Source: JBQCEE01 sp051960575
GTDB lineage: Bacteria; Actinomycetota; Actinomycetes; Mycobacteriales; Jatrophihabitantaceae
DNA length: 19,309 nt
NCBI RefSeq assembly: GCF_051960575.1
Contig: NZ_JBQCEE010000382.1
Span: forward strand, 1 to 19,309
Reading direction: 5' to 3'
Both the position numbers and the translations under genes were made by a program. Shown here in pieces: positions 8,334 to 13,892 of this stretch (its first letter is position 1; every line of letters starts with the position of its first letter). Under the pieces are notes generated by a model. The model did no database searches. It was not told where the DNA came from and saw only the letters and a list, made by a program, of their open reading frames with translations.

Positions 8334-9479
8334 TCAGCCGGCGAGGTAGTACTCGTTGTTCGCGTCGGTGTCGGTGTCCTCGGCGCCGGGGGCGTCCGTG
8401 GCGCCGACCGGGTACGGCCAGACGTTGAGCGTGCAGGCCCGGTGCGTCGTGGCCGAGATCAGGCCGTAGGTCTGCTGCATCATCGCCGGCGCCATGCCGT
8501 TGGCGAGGCACGAGTGGGCGTGGTCGTGGCCCAGCGCGTGTCCGTCCTCGTGGTTGATCATGTAGACGCGGTACTCGTCGAGGTGGCCCTGGTAGGCGAC
8601 GGCGCCTCGCACCCAGCGGGCCACGTTGAAGACCACGCGGCTCTGGCCGGGGTCGTAGCACGACGTCTCGACGGCGATGTCGTAGCCGCAGAGGCTGCGC
8701 ACCGTCATCGCCGACGTGAGCGAGACGTGGAAGGTGGCGTCGGCCGCGTTCGCGACCCGCTGCAACTGCACACCGTGCCCGGACCAGCTGCGCTTGTCGT
8801 CCAGCGTCGTGTCGACCAGCTTGGCGAAGGCGGTGAGGTCGACACCGGTGATGCCGTTCTCGACCTCGATGTCGTAGGTGAAGCGCTGGCCGCTGCCGAC
8901 GGCGCGCGTGGTGCCCGGCAGCACCCGGAAGGTGCCCTTGCCCTGCAGCGTGTACGGGGCGCCCGGCGGGAGGTCGTAGGACTTCAGCGTCGGAGCCGAC
9001 GGCTGCGCCGACGCCGACGCCGACGCGGCCGGGGCGCTGCTCGTCGACGGCGTCGTGGCGGGGGTGCTCGGGGCGGCGGCTGTCGGGCGCGTCGGCACAG
9101 CACCCGTCGCGGCGGTCGCACGCCGCGGCTCGGGGCCCTTCGCGGTGGCCAGCGCGACGACGGTCAGCACGACCAGCACGGGCAGCGCGTACGCGCGCCA
9201 GCCGTACTTGCGCACGAACTCGCGCACGGGCGACCGGAACCGCACGGGCGGCGGCAACTCGTGCGGGTTCACGCGATCGAACCCGCCGCGCACATAGGTG
9301 ACGTCGGCGTAGGCGCCGTCGTCCCAGCGCTCGTCCCAGTCGTCCTCGGCGACGTACGGCAGGCGCGTCGCGAGCTGCGGATCGCGCACGACGGTGACCG
9401 TCCGGCCCCAGCCGTCGGCGCCGCCCTCATCGCGGTCGCTGTGCCGTCCGTACTCGCGCAGGTACCAACCGTCCGCCAC
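8334..9479 (-). CDS. DUF3152 membrane-anchored putative zinc metalloprotease
   Basis: 381 residues in four parts: a charged, Asp/Arg-rich cytoplasmic N-terminus (1-93), one hydrophobic membrane helix at about 94-113 (WRAYALPVLVVLTVVALAT), a Pro/Ser/Thr/Ala-rich spacer (114-165), and an extracytoplasmic DUF3152 domain (166-381). The domain contains MINHEDGHALGHDH, with H310-E311-x2-H314-x3-H318. This is the HExxHxxxH arrangement of metzincin-like zinc proteases, with E311 as the likely catalytic base. C264, C274, C324 and C349 could form two disulfides. Orthologous by position and family to Rv3207c. The topology is most likely N-in with the domain outside. The start is the GTG at 9479, chosen by family length; there is no strong ribosome binding site. 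Its substrate is unknown. Confidence 0.88.
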   Translation of the reverse strand: MADGWYLREYGRHSDRDEGGADGWGRTVTVVRDPQLATRLPYVAEDDWDERWDDGAYADVTYVRGGFDRVNPHELPPPVRFRSPVREFVRKYGWRAYALPVLVVLTVVALATAKGPEPRRATAATGAVPTRPTAAAPSTPATTPSTSSAPAASASASAQPSAPTLKSYDLPPGAPYTLQGKGTFRVLPGTTRAVGSGQRFTYDIEVENGITGVDLTAFAKLVDTTLDDKRSWSGHGVQLQRVANAADATFHVSLTSAMTVRSLCGYDIAVETSCYDPGQSRVVFNVARWVRGAVAYQGHLDEYRVYMINHEDGHALGHDHAHSCLANGMAPAMMQQTYGLISATTHRACTLNVWPYPVGATDAPGAEDTDTDANNEYYLAG

Positions 9480-9632
9480 GGTCCGAGCGTGGCACAGGGC
9501 GGCCCGAAGACGGCCGAAGCAGCGCGCGTGTCAGCGCACATGATCGGCAGGTCGGCGGCTGGGCCCATCCGATCAGCCTACGAAGGTCACGTCCGGGCGG
9601 CGCGACGAGCGGGCGCCGGTCGCCCCCGACCA
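9480..9632 (-). promoter_or_regulatory. Upstream region of the DUF3152 gene with a candidate -10
   Basis: On the minus strand TAGGCT (9580-9575) fits the actinobacterial -10 pattern TAnnnT. Transcription would start near 9568 and leave a leader of about 90 nt. No convincing -35 box is seen. I found no small gene in this stretch. Confidence 0.3.
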
Positions 9633-9633
9633 T

Positions 9634-9683
9634 GATCGAGACGGCGCGGTGGACCGCCGGCGGTCCAGCACACCGCCTCGATC
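9634..9683 (-). terminator. Long imperfect hairpin ending the ku transcript
   Basis: The core TGGACCGCCGGCGGTCCA (9650-9667) is a perfect 18-bp palindrome. It is nested in GATCGAG (9634-9640) pairing with CTCGATC (9677-9683), and GCGGTG (9646-9651) can alternatively pair with CACCGC (9671-9676). The outer arm overlaps the ku stop codon. It would separate ku from DUF3152 transcription. Confidence 0.65.
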
Positions 9684-10674
9684 ACGCGGTCTTGCGGTTC
9701 GCCGCCTTCTTGGCCGGCGTCTTCGCAGCCGTCTTCTTCGCCGTCGCCTTGGCGGCGGTCGCCTTCGCGGCGGCCTTCTTGGCCGGCGCCTTCGCAGCCG
9801 CCTTCTTCGCCGGCGCCTTGGCTGCGGCCTTCTTCGCCGCTGCCTTGCCCGCCGAGGCCTTGGCCGGGGCCGTGGCCGACGAGTCGACCGCCTCCCCGCG
9901 GTCGCGCTTCGCCGCCTCGACCGACGCCCGCAGTGCGGCCATGAGGTCGACGACGTTGTCGGCGCGGGGCTGCACGTCCTCGGGCTCGACCACCTCGCGT
10001 CCCTCGATCTTGGCCTCGATCACCGACTGCAGCGCCTCGCGGTAGTTGTCGCTGAACTCGCCCGGCTCGAAGTCGCCCGCCATGCTCTCGACGAGCGAGC
10101 GGGCCATCTGCTTCTCGGCGGGGCGCAGCTCGACGTCGGCGTCGAGGAAGCCGAACTCGGGCGTGCGGATCTCGTCCGGCCAGAGCATCGTCTCCATGAC
10201 GATCACGCCGTCACGCACGCGCAGCGTCGCCAGCTGCTCGCGGTTGCGGATCGCCACCTTGACCAGCGCGGCCATGCCGCTGTCCTCGAGGGCGTCGCGC
10301 AGCAGCACGTACGGCTTCACCGCGGTCGTCTCGGGCTCGAGGTAGTAGCTCTTGGCGAAGTAGATCGGGTCGATCTGGTCGAGCGGCACGAACTGCACGA
10401 CGTCGACGACGCGCGCCGTGGGCAGCGGGAGGTCCTTGAAGTCGTCGTCGGTGAGCACGACGGTCTCGCCGCTCGGCAGCTGGTAGCCCTTCGCGATCTC
10501 CGAGTAGGGCACCTCCTCGCCGTCGGCCTCGGCGACCCGCTTGTAGCGGATGCGCGAGCCGTCGCTGCGGCGCACCTGGTGGAAGCTGACGTCCTTCTCC
10601 TCGGTGGCCGAGTAGAGCTTGACGCCGATGCTGACCAGCCCGAACGAGACGCTGCCCTTCCAGATGCTCCGCAT
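9682..10674 (-). CDS. ku: Ku: bacterial NHEJ DNA end-binding protein with lysine-rich tail
   Basis: 330 residues. The homodimer forms a ring that threads onto double-strand DNA ends and recruits the LigD polymerase and ligase. The start MRSIWKGSVSFGLVSIGVKLYSA is the hallmark N-terminus of bacterial Ku. The core beta-barrel follows (EVPYSEIAKGYQ, VDVVQFVPLDQIDPIYFAKSYYLEP, PYVLLRDAL) and a C-terminal region with SDNYREALQSVIEAKIEG near 208-226. Residues 268-330 are an Ala/Lys/Pro low-complexity tail of histone H1-like AKKA/AKAPAKK units, longer than in minimal Ku proteins. Such tails strengthen DNA binding or sliding in other bacteria. The ATG at 10674 is only 17 bp from the divergent ligase start, so the end-joining genes share one promoter region. 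Confidence 0.96.
   Translation of the reverse strand: MRSIWKGSVSFGLVSIGVKLYSATEEKDVSFHQVRRSDGSRIRYKRVAEADGEEVPYSEIAKGYQLPSGETVVLTDDDFKDLPLPTARVVDVVQFVPLDQIDPIYFAKSYYLEPETTAVKPYVLLRDALEDSGMAALVKVAIRNREQLATLRVRDGVIVMETMLWPDEIRTPEFGFLDADVELRPAEKQMARSLVESMAGDFEPGEFSDNYREALQSVIEAKIEGREVVEPEDVQPRADNVVDLMAALRASVEAAKRDRGEAVDSSATAPAKASAGKAAAKKAAAKAPAKKAAAKAPAKKAAAKATAAKATAKKTAAKTPAKKAANRKTA
9685..9873 (-). repeat. Degenerate AAK/APAKK-coding repeats in the ku 3' end
   Basis: Reiterated GCC-TTC-TTG/TTC-GCC-GGC-type units encode the Ala/Lys/Pro tail of Ku (residues 268-330). The nearly repeated AKKAAAKAPAKKAAAKAP block is prone to unit gain or loss by slippage, so tail length may vary between strains. 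Confidence 0.7.
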
Positions 10675-10691
10675 CCGTTTAGTTTGGCGGG
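10675..10691. promoter_or_regulatory. Compact divergent ku / ligase promoter
   Basis: The two start codons are 17 bp apart. On the plus strand TAGTTT (10680-10685) fits a -10 box (TAnnnT) and ends 6 nt before the GTG at 10692, so transcription would begin at the start codon. On the minus strand CAAACT (10686-10681) is a weaker -10-like hexamer ending 6 nt before the ku ATG. Neither gene has room for a normal Shine-Dalgarno, so leaderless mRNAs are likely. Confidence 0.5.
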
Positions 10692-11615
10692 GTGGAACCC
10701 ATGCTGGCCACCCCGGTCGCGAAGCTGCCGGTCGGCGAGCAGTGGGCCTACGAGTTCAAGTGGGACGGCGTGCGGGCGCTGCTCGACGTCCGCGACGGGC
10801 GGGTGCGCATCACCAGCCGGAACGGCAACGACGTGACGGCGGGGTACCCGGAGCTCGTCGCGCTCGCCGCCGACGCGGGCGACGCCCTGCTCGACGGCGA
10901 GTTCGTGGCCTTCGTCGACGGCCGGCCGTCGTTCCAGCGGCTGCAGTCGCGCATGCACGTGCGGGCCAAGGCGGAGGTGCAGCGACTGGCCGCCGAGTGC
11001 CCGGTCGCGTTCGTCGCCTTCGACCTGCTGCGCCGCTACGGCGTCGACCTCACCGGGCGTCCGTGGCGCGAGCGGCGGGCGACGCTCGAACGCTGGCTCG
11101 CCGACGCCGACGGCTGGACGATCAGCCCGTCCTTCGACGACGCCGCCGCCACCGAGCAGGTCGCCCGGGCCGCCGGGCTCGAGGGCGTGGTGGCCAAGCG
11201 GGTCGACGCGCCGTACCGGCCGGGCGCGCGCAGCGACGACTGGCGCAAGCTGCGCTTCGGCCACGCCGACGAGTTCGTCGTCATCGGCTGGGAGGCGCCG
11301 ACCGAGCGACCGACCGACCTCAGCTCCCTCGTGCTCGCCACCCGCTCCGGGGACGGGTGGGAATTGGCCGGGAAGGTCGGCAGCGGGCTCTCGGCGGCGG
11401 CGGTGCGGGTGCTGCGTCCGCTGCTCGTGCCGCGCGACGAACCCGTCGTCACCGGCGTCCCGCGCTCGCCCGGCCGGGTCGTGCGCTGGGTCGAACCGAC
11501 CGTCGTGGTCGACGTCGCGTACGCCGCCCGCACGGACGACCACCGGCTACGGCACCCCGTCTTCCGCGGGGTCCGCACCGACAAACGCCCCGAGGAGGCC
11601 ACCGGCGATGGCTGA
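10692..11615 (+). CDS. ligD: Stand-alone LigD-type ATP-dependent DNA ligase domain
   Basis: 307 residues, equivalent to the ligase domain of LigD without polymerase or phosphoesterase parts. It seals nicks or ends during NHEJ through a lysyl-AMP intermediate. Motif I is EFKWDGVR with nucleophile K23, motif III FVAFDLLR near 100, motif IV LEGVVAKR near 176 and motif V WRKLRFG near 190. A C-terminal OB fold ends with the motif VI-like HPVFRGVRTDKRPEE. The start GTG at 10692 gives MEPMLATP, the usual ligase start. The stop overlaps the polymerase start by 8 bp, so the two are one operon and probably translationally coupled. Divergent ku supports an NHEJ role. The symbol ligD is used in the broad sense for split LigD components; it could equally be called a LigC-like ligase. 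Confidence 0.92.
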   Translation: MEPMLATPVAKLPVGEQWAYEFKWDGVRALLDVRDGRVRITSRNGNDVTAGYPELVALAADAGDALLDGEFVAFVDGRPSFQRLQSRMHVRAKAEVQRLAAECPVAFVAFDLLRRYGVDLTGRPWRERRATLERWLADADGWTISPSFDDAAATEQVARAAGLEGVVAKRVDAPYRPGARSDDWRKLRFGHADEFVVIGWEAPTERPTDLSSLVLATRSGDGWELAGKVGSGLSAAAVRVLRPLLVPRDEPVVTGVPRSPGRVVRWVEPTVVVDVAYAARTDDHRLRHPVFRGVRTDKRPEEATGDG

Positions 11616-12564
11616 CCGTATCCCCGTCGAGGTCGACGGACGCCGGCTGACGCTGTCGAACCTCGAGAAGGTGCTCTATCCCGAGCACGGGTTCGCCAAG
11701 GGCGAGGTGATCGACTACTACACCCGCATCGCGCCGGTGCTGCTGCCGCATCTCGTCGACCGGCCGCTGACGGTGAAGCGCTACCCGAACGGCGTCGACA
11801 GCCAGTTCTTCTACGAGAAGAACGCGCCGCGCGGGACCCCCGACTGGGTGCGCACCGTGCGGCTGCCCGCGCCGGGCTCGACCAAGGACCGCGAGTCGAT
11901 CGACTACACCGTCGTCGAGGAGCTCGCGACGCTCGTCTGGCTCGCCAACCTCGCCGCGCTCGAACTGCACGTACCGCAGTGGCGCGTGCCCCCGCGTGCC
12001 CGCAGCGCTCATGCTCGGGTCGCAAGCTCCCCTCGGCCCCGCACCGACCTCATCGTCTTCGACCTCGACCCCGGCCCGCCCGCGACGATCGCCGAGTGCT
12101 GCGAGGTCGCGGTGCTGCTGCGCGACCTCGTCACCGCCGACGGCCTGCACCCGGTGCCCAAGACGTCCGGGTCGAAGGGCATGCAGGTCAGTGCGCCGGT
12201 GAGCGCGGCCGACCCGATGCTGACCTCGGCCTACGCGAAGCGGGTGGCGCAGAGGTTGGAGCGCGACCACCCGGACCTCGTCGTCTCGCGCATGACCAGA
12301 ACGCTGCGGCCCGGCAAGGTGCTGGTCGACTGGAGCCAGAACAACCCGGCCAAGACCACCGTGGCCGTCTACTCGCTGCGGGCCCGCCCCGAACCGACGG
12401 TCTCGACCCCGCTCACCTGGGACGAGGTCGAGGCCGGCGGCGTGCTGCGGTTCACCGCCGCCGAGGCGCTCGAGCGGGTCGAGCGGCACGGCGACCTGTT
12501 CGCCCCGGTGCTCGACGATGCCCACCGCGTGACGATCACCGAGGGGCTGGCTACCGGCGGGTAG
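11608..12564 (+). CDS. ligD: Stand-alone LigD-type polymerase/primase domain (NHEJ polymerase)
   Basis: 318 residues of the archaeo-eukaryotic primase family, which fills gaps and adds ribonucleotides at NHEJ ends. The conserved start is LTLSNLEKVLYPEHGFAKGE. Further motifs are LTVKRYPNGV, FFYEKNAPRGTPDWV, WLANLAALELHVPQW with H121, the metal-binding FDLDPG (D152, D154) and VLVDWSQNN (D241). The motif SGSKGMQ has Gln193 where many LigD polymerases have His. Residues about 127-146, just before the DLD motif, form an Arg/Pro/Ala-rich loop. Its codon use (GCT, CAT, GCA, CCT) differs from the rest of the gene, so it may be a small in-frame insertion. The start ATG at 11608 lies inside the ligase stop region. 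No phosphoesterase domain gene is present nearby. Confidence 0.92.
   Translation: MADRIPVEVDGRRLTLSNLEKVLYPEHGFAKGEVIDYYTRIAPVLLPHLVDRPLTVKRYPNGVDSQFFYEKNAPRGTPDWVRTVRLPAPGSTKDRESIDYTVVEELATLVWLANLAALELHVPQWRVPPRARSAHARVASSPRPRTDLIVFDLDPGPPATIAECCEVAVLLRDLVTADGLHPVPKTSGSKGMQVSAPVSAADPMLTSAYAKRVAQRLERDHPDLVVSRMTRTLRPGKVLVDWSQNNPAKTTVAVYSLRARPEPTVSTPLTWDEVEAGGVLRFTAAEALERVERHGDLFAPVLDDAHRVTITEGLATGG
11986..12047 (+). repeat. Candidate small in-frame insertion inside the polymerase gene
   Basis: In a gene whose third positions are nearly all G/C, this segment has about six A/T-ending codons out of 21. It shows three spaced GCTC words (near 12007-12031). It encodes a basic, low-complexity loop where related polymerases have a variable linker. 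It may be a dispersed short element, but no second copy was seen in this window. Confidence 0.35.
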
Positions 12565-12605
12565 GATCGCTGGGTCCTGAGCCGTCGTCGTCGAGGGGAG
12601 CGCCG
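12563..12605 (+). promoter_or_regulatory. Candidate promoter and ribosome binding site of the TetR gene
   Basis: TAGGAT, starting at the polymerase stop codon (about 12562-12568), fits a -10 box and would give a leader of about 30 nt. A strong purine-rich GAGGGGAG sits 5-6 nt before the ATG at 12606 and fixes that start. No clear -35 is seen. Confidence 0.45.
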
Positions 12606-13208
12606 ATGTCGAGTTCGGTGCGGCTCCCCCGCTCGGCCCGCCGCCAGCAGTTGCTGGCCGCGGCGCAGGAGGTCTTCGTCGCCAACGGCTACCACGCCGC
12701 GGCGATGGACGACATCGCCGAGCGCGCCGGGGTCTCCAAGCCGGTGCTCTACCAGCACTTCCCGGGCAAGCTCGAGCTCTACCTGGCGCTCATCGACGCG
12801 CAGGCCGAGGCGCTGCGGCAGACGGTGAACGACGCCCTGCGGCGCACCACCGACAACCGCGAGCGCATCCACAACGTGCTGTCGGCCTACTTCGGCTTCG
12901 TCGACCGCGACGGCCACGACGGCGCGTTCCGGCTGATCTTCGAGAACGACCTGGCCAACGACCCCGGGGTGCGCGAGCGGGTCGAGCGGGTCACCCAGCA
13001 GACGATGGAGGCCGTCGCGGACACCGTCGCGGCCGACACCGGCCTGAGCCGGGACGAGGCCGAGCTGCTCGCGACGGCCCTCACCGGCGCCGCCCAGGTC
13101 GCCGCGCGGTGGTGGCTGTCCAACGAGCGGCCGATGTCGCAGGCCGACGCGGTGCGCCTGCTCGAGTCGCTGCTCTGGCGAGGGATCTCGAACTTCCCCC
13201 GCCAGTGA
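12606..13208 (+). CDS. TetR/AcrR-family transcriptional regulator
   Basis: 200 residues. The N-terminal helix-turn-helix spans about 10-55, with MDDIAERAGVSKPVLYQHFPGK (34-55) as the recognition region. The C-terminal domain is all-helical and should bind an unknown ligand and dimerise (FVDRDGHDGAFRLIFEND near 98-115, ALTGAAQVAARWWL near 160-173). By position it corresponds to Rv3208 of M. tuberculosis, next to a DUF3107 gene and near a ferritin-like and a DEAD-box gene, so it belongs to a conserved neighbourhood and not to the NHEJ block upstream. The start ATG is fixed by a strong Shine-Dalgarno; the longer open frame from 11979 is antiparallel noise in the polymerase gene. Its operator and target genes are not evident from the sequence. 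Confidence 0.9.
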   Translation: MSSSVRLPRSARRQQLLAAAQEVFVANGYHAAAMDDIAERAGVSKPVLYQHFPGKLELYLALIDAQAEALRQTVNDALRRTTDNRERIHNVLSAYFGFVDRDGHDGAFRLIFENDLANDPGVRERVERVTQQTMEAVADTVAADTGLSRDEAELLATALTGAAQVAARWWLSNERPMSQADAVRLLESLLWRGISNFPRQ

Positions 13209-13214
13209 GGCGCC

Positions 13215-13234
13215 CGCTGTTCGCCGACAGCGGA
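13215..13234 (+). terminator. Hairpin just after the TetR gene
   Basis: CCGCTGT (13215-13221) and ACAGCGG (13228-13234) form a perfect 7-bp stem with a 6-nt loop, 6 nt after the TetR stop codon. There is no U tract. It could terminate or attenuate read-through into the DUF3107 gene. Confidence 0.5.
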
Positions 13235-13262
13235 GCGGTGCCATGCGCCCCGGTCGCCTCGA

Positions 13263-13345
13263 CTAGCGTGGACGCTGCCCGCAACCCACCGGCCACCGTG
13301 CCGGTGCGGGCCACGACCGTGTCGACAGTGCGAGGAGGCTCCCCG
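13263..13345 (+). promoter_or_regulatory. Leader of the DUF3107 gene: candidate -10, hairpin and Shine-Dalgarno
   Basis: TAGCGT (about 13264-13269) fits a -10 box. A hairpin follows: CACCGGC (13287-13293) pairs with GCCGGTG (13300-13306), extended across a bulge by CCCG (13278-13281) with CGGG (13307-13310). A perfect GAGGAGG (13332-13338) then lies 7 nt before the GTG start and decides it. Confidence 0.45.
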
Positions 13346-13573
13346 GTGGAGGTCAAGATCGGTGTTCTGCACACTCCCCGGGAGATCGTGCTCGAGAGCA
13401 CCCAGAGCCCGGACGAGGTCGAGGAGCTCGTCGCCACGGCGCTCAAGAGCGTCGACGGCCAGCTGAGCCTCACCGACGAGAAGGGCCGGCGGGTGATCGT
13501 CCCGGCCAATCTCATCGCCTACATCGAGATCGCGCAGGCCGACGTGCGCCGCGTGGGCTTCATCCAGTCCTGA
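13346..13573 (+). CDS. DUF3107 family small protein
   Basis: 75 residues, cytosolic, matching the actinobacterial DUF3107 family (TB9.4/Rv3208A type). The sequence begins VEVKIGVLHTPREIVLEST, then SPDEVEELVATAL (helix), followed by a strand-rich end with RRVIVPANLIAYIEI and VRRVGFI. It reads as a small alpha/beta domain. The function of the family is not established. The GTG start is chosen because of the GAGGAGG seven bases upstream and the exact family length; the open frame begins earlier, at 13109, only because of the GC-rich sequence. It lies directly after the TetR gene, as in mycobacteria, and is followed by a strong terminator hairpin. Confidence 0.92.
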   Translation: MEVKIGVLHTPREIVLESTQSPDEVEELVATALKSVDGQLSLTDEKGRRVIVPANLIAYIEIAQADVRRVGFIQS

Positions 13574-13607
13574 GCCGGCCGCGGCACGCCCGCGGCACCA
13601 CGTCCCC

Positions 13608-13643
13608 CGACGGCGGGGCCCCCCTCACGGTGCCCCGCCGTCG
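13608..13643 (+). terminator. Strong terminator hairpin after DUF3107
   Basis: CGACGGCGGGGC (13608-13619) and GCCCCGCCGTCG (13632-13643) form a perfect 12-bp stem with a 12-nt loop. It lies 35 nt after the DUF3107 stop. No U tract follows, as is common in high-GC actinobacteria. Confidence 0.8.
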
Positions 13644-13892
13644 TGCTGCCGGGGCTGTCCGGAAGGTCCGGAAAAGTTCGACGACCGCGCGTCACCTCCG
13701 CGGCGTCCGCTCGTTTGACAGCGGAAGGTTGATTGTCAAAACTAGGACGTCCCAGCAACATGCCTGAAACCGCACCGTTGCCCGGGATCGAACCTGTTGG
13801 CAGTCCGAAGGTCGGTTCGGGACCTTCGTCGCGCCGGTCACACCGCAGTCCGCGTCACACACTCGATGCCCGTCCCAGCCGAGGAGCCCCCT
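13644..13892 (+). promoter_or_regulatory. Regulatory region of the molybdenum hydroxylase operon
   Basis: This is the non-coding stretch upstream of the hydroxylase. It holds two TCCGGAA words in tandem (13658-13664 and 13667-13673) and an inverted repeat TTTGACA-N13-TGTCAAA (13714-13720 and 13734-13740) whose left arm contains a consensus -35 TTGACA. A hairpin CGAAGGTC/GACCTTCG (13806-13813 with 13821-13828, 7-nt loop) follows in the presumed leader. GAGGAG (13881-13886) lies six bases before the GTG start. The -10 is unclear (AAAACT at 17 bp from the -35). I see no additional gene in this region. Confidence 0.5.
13714..13740 (+). promoter_or_regulatory. Inverted repeat, candidate operator overlapping a -35 box
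   Basis: The perfect 7-bp arms TTTGACA and TGTCAAA are separated by 13 bp (centre-to-centre 20 bp, about two helical turns). This fits binding of a dimeric repressor or activator. The left arm is also the best -35 element in the region. The arms are AT-rich in a very GC-rich genome. Confidence 0.55.

Noticed and set aside
9269..9568. Minus-strand open frame starting with ATG near a candidate DUF3152 transcript start
   Set aside because: It overlaps the DUF3152 N-terminus out of frame and is Ala/Thr/Ser/Pro-rich without features; the DUF3152 frame is supported by a membrane helix and zinc motif.
9685..9873. Repeats in ku considered as a possible CRISPR or satellite array
   Set aside because: The units are in frame, degenerate and encode a lysine-rich protein tail; there are no unique spacers.
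13780..13800. tRNA-like T-loop (GGTTCGATCCC on the minus strand) suggesting a tRNA or an att site
   Set aside because: The flanks do not form a T-stem, and no acceptor, D-arm or anticodon arm could be found, so it is a chance match.
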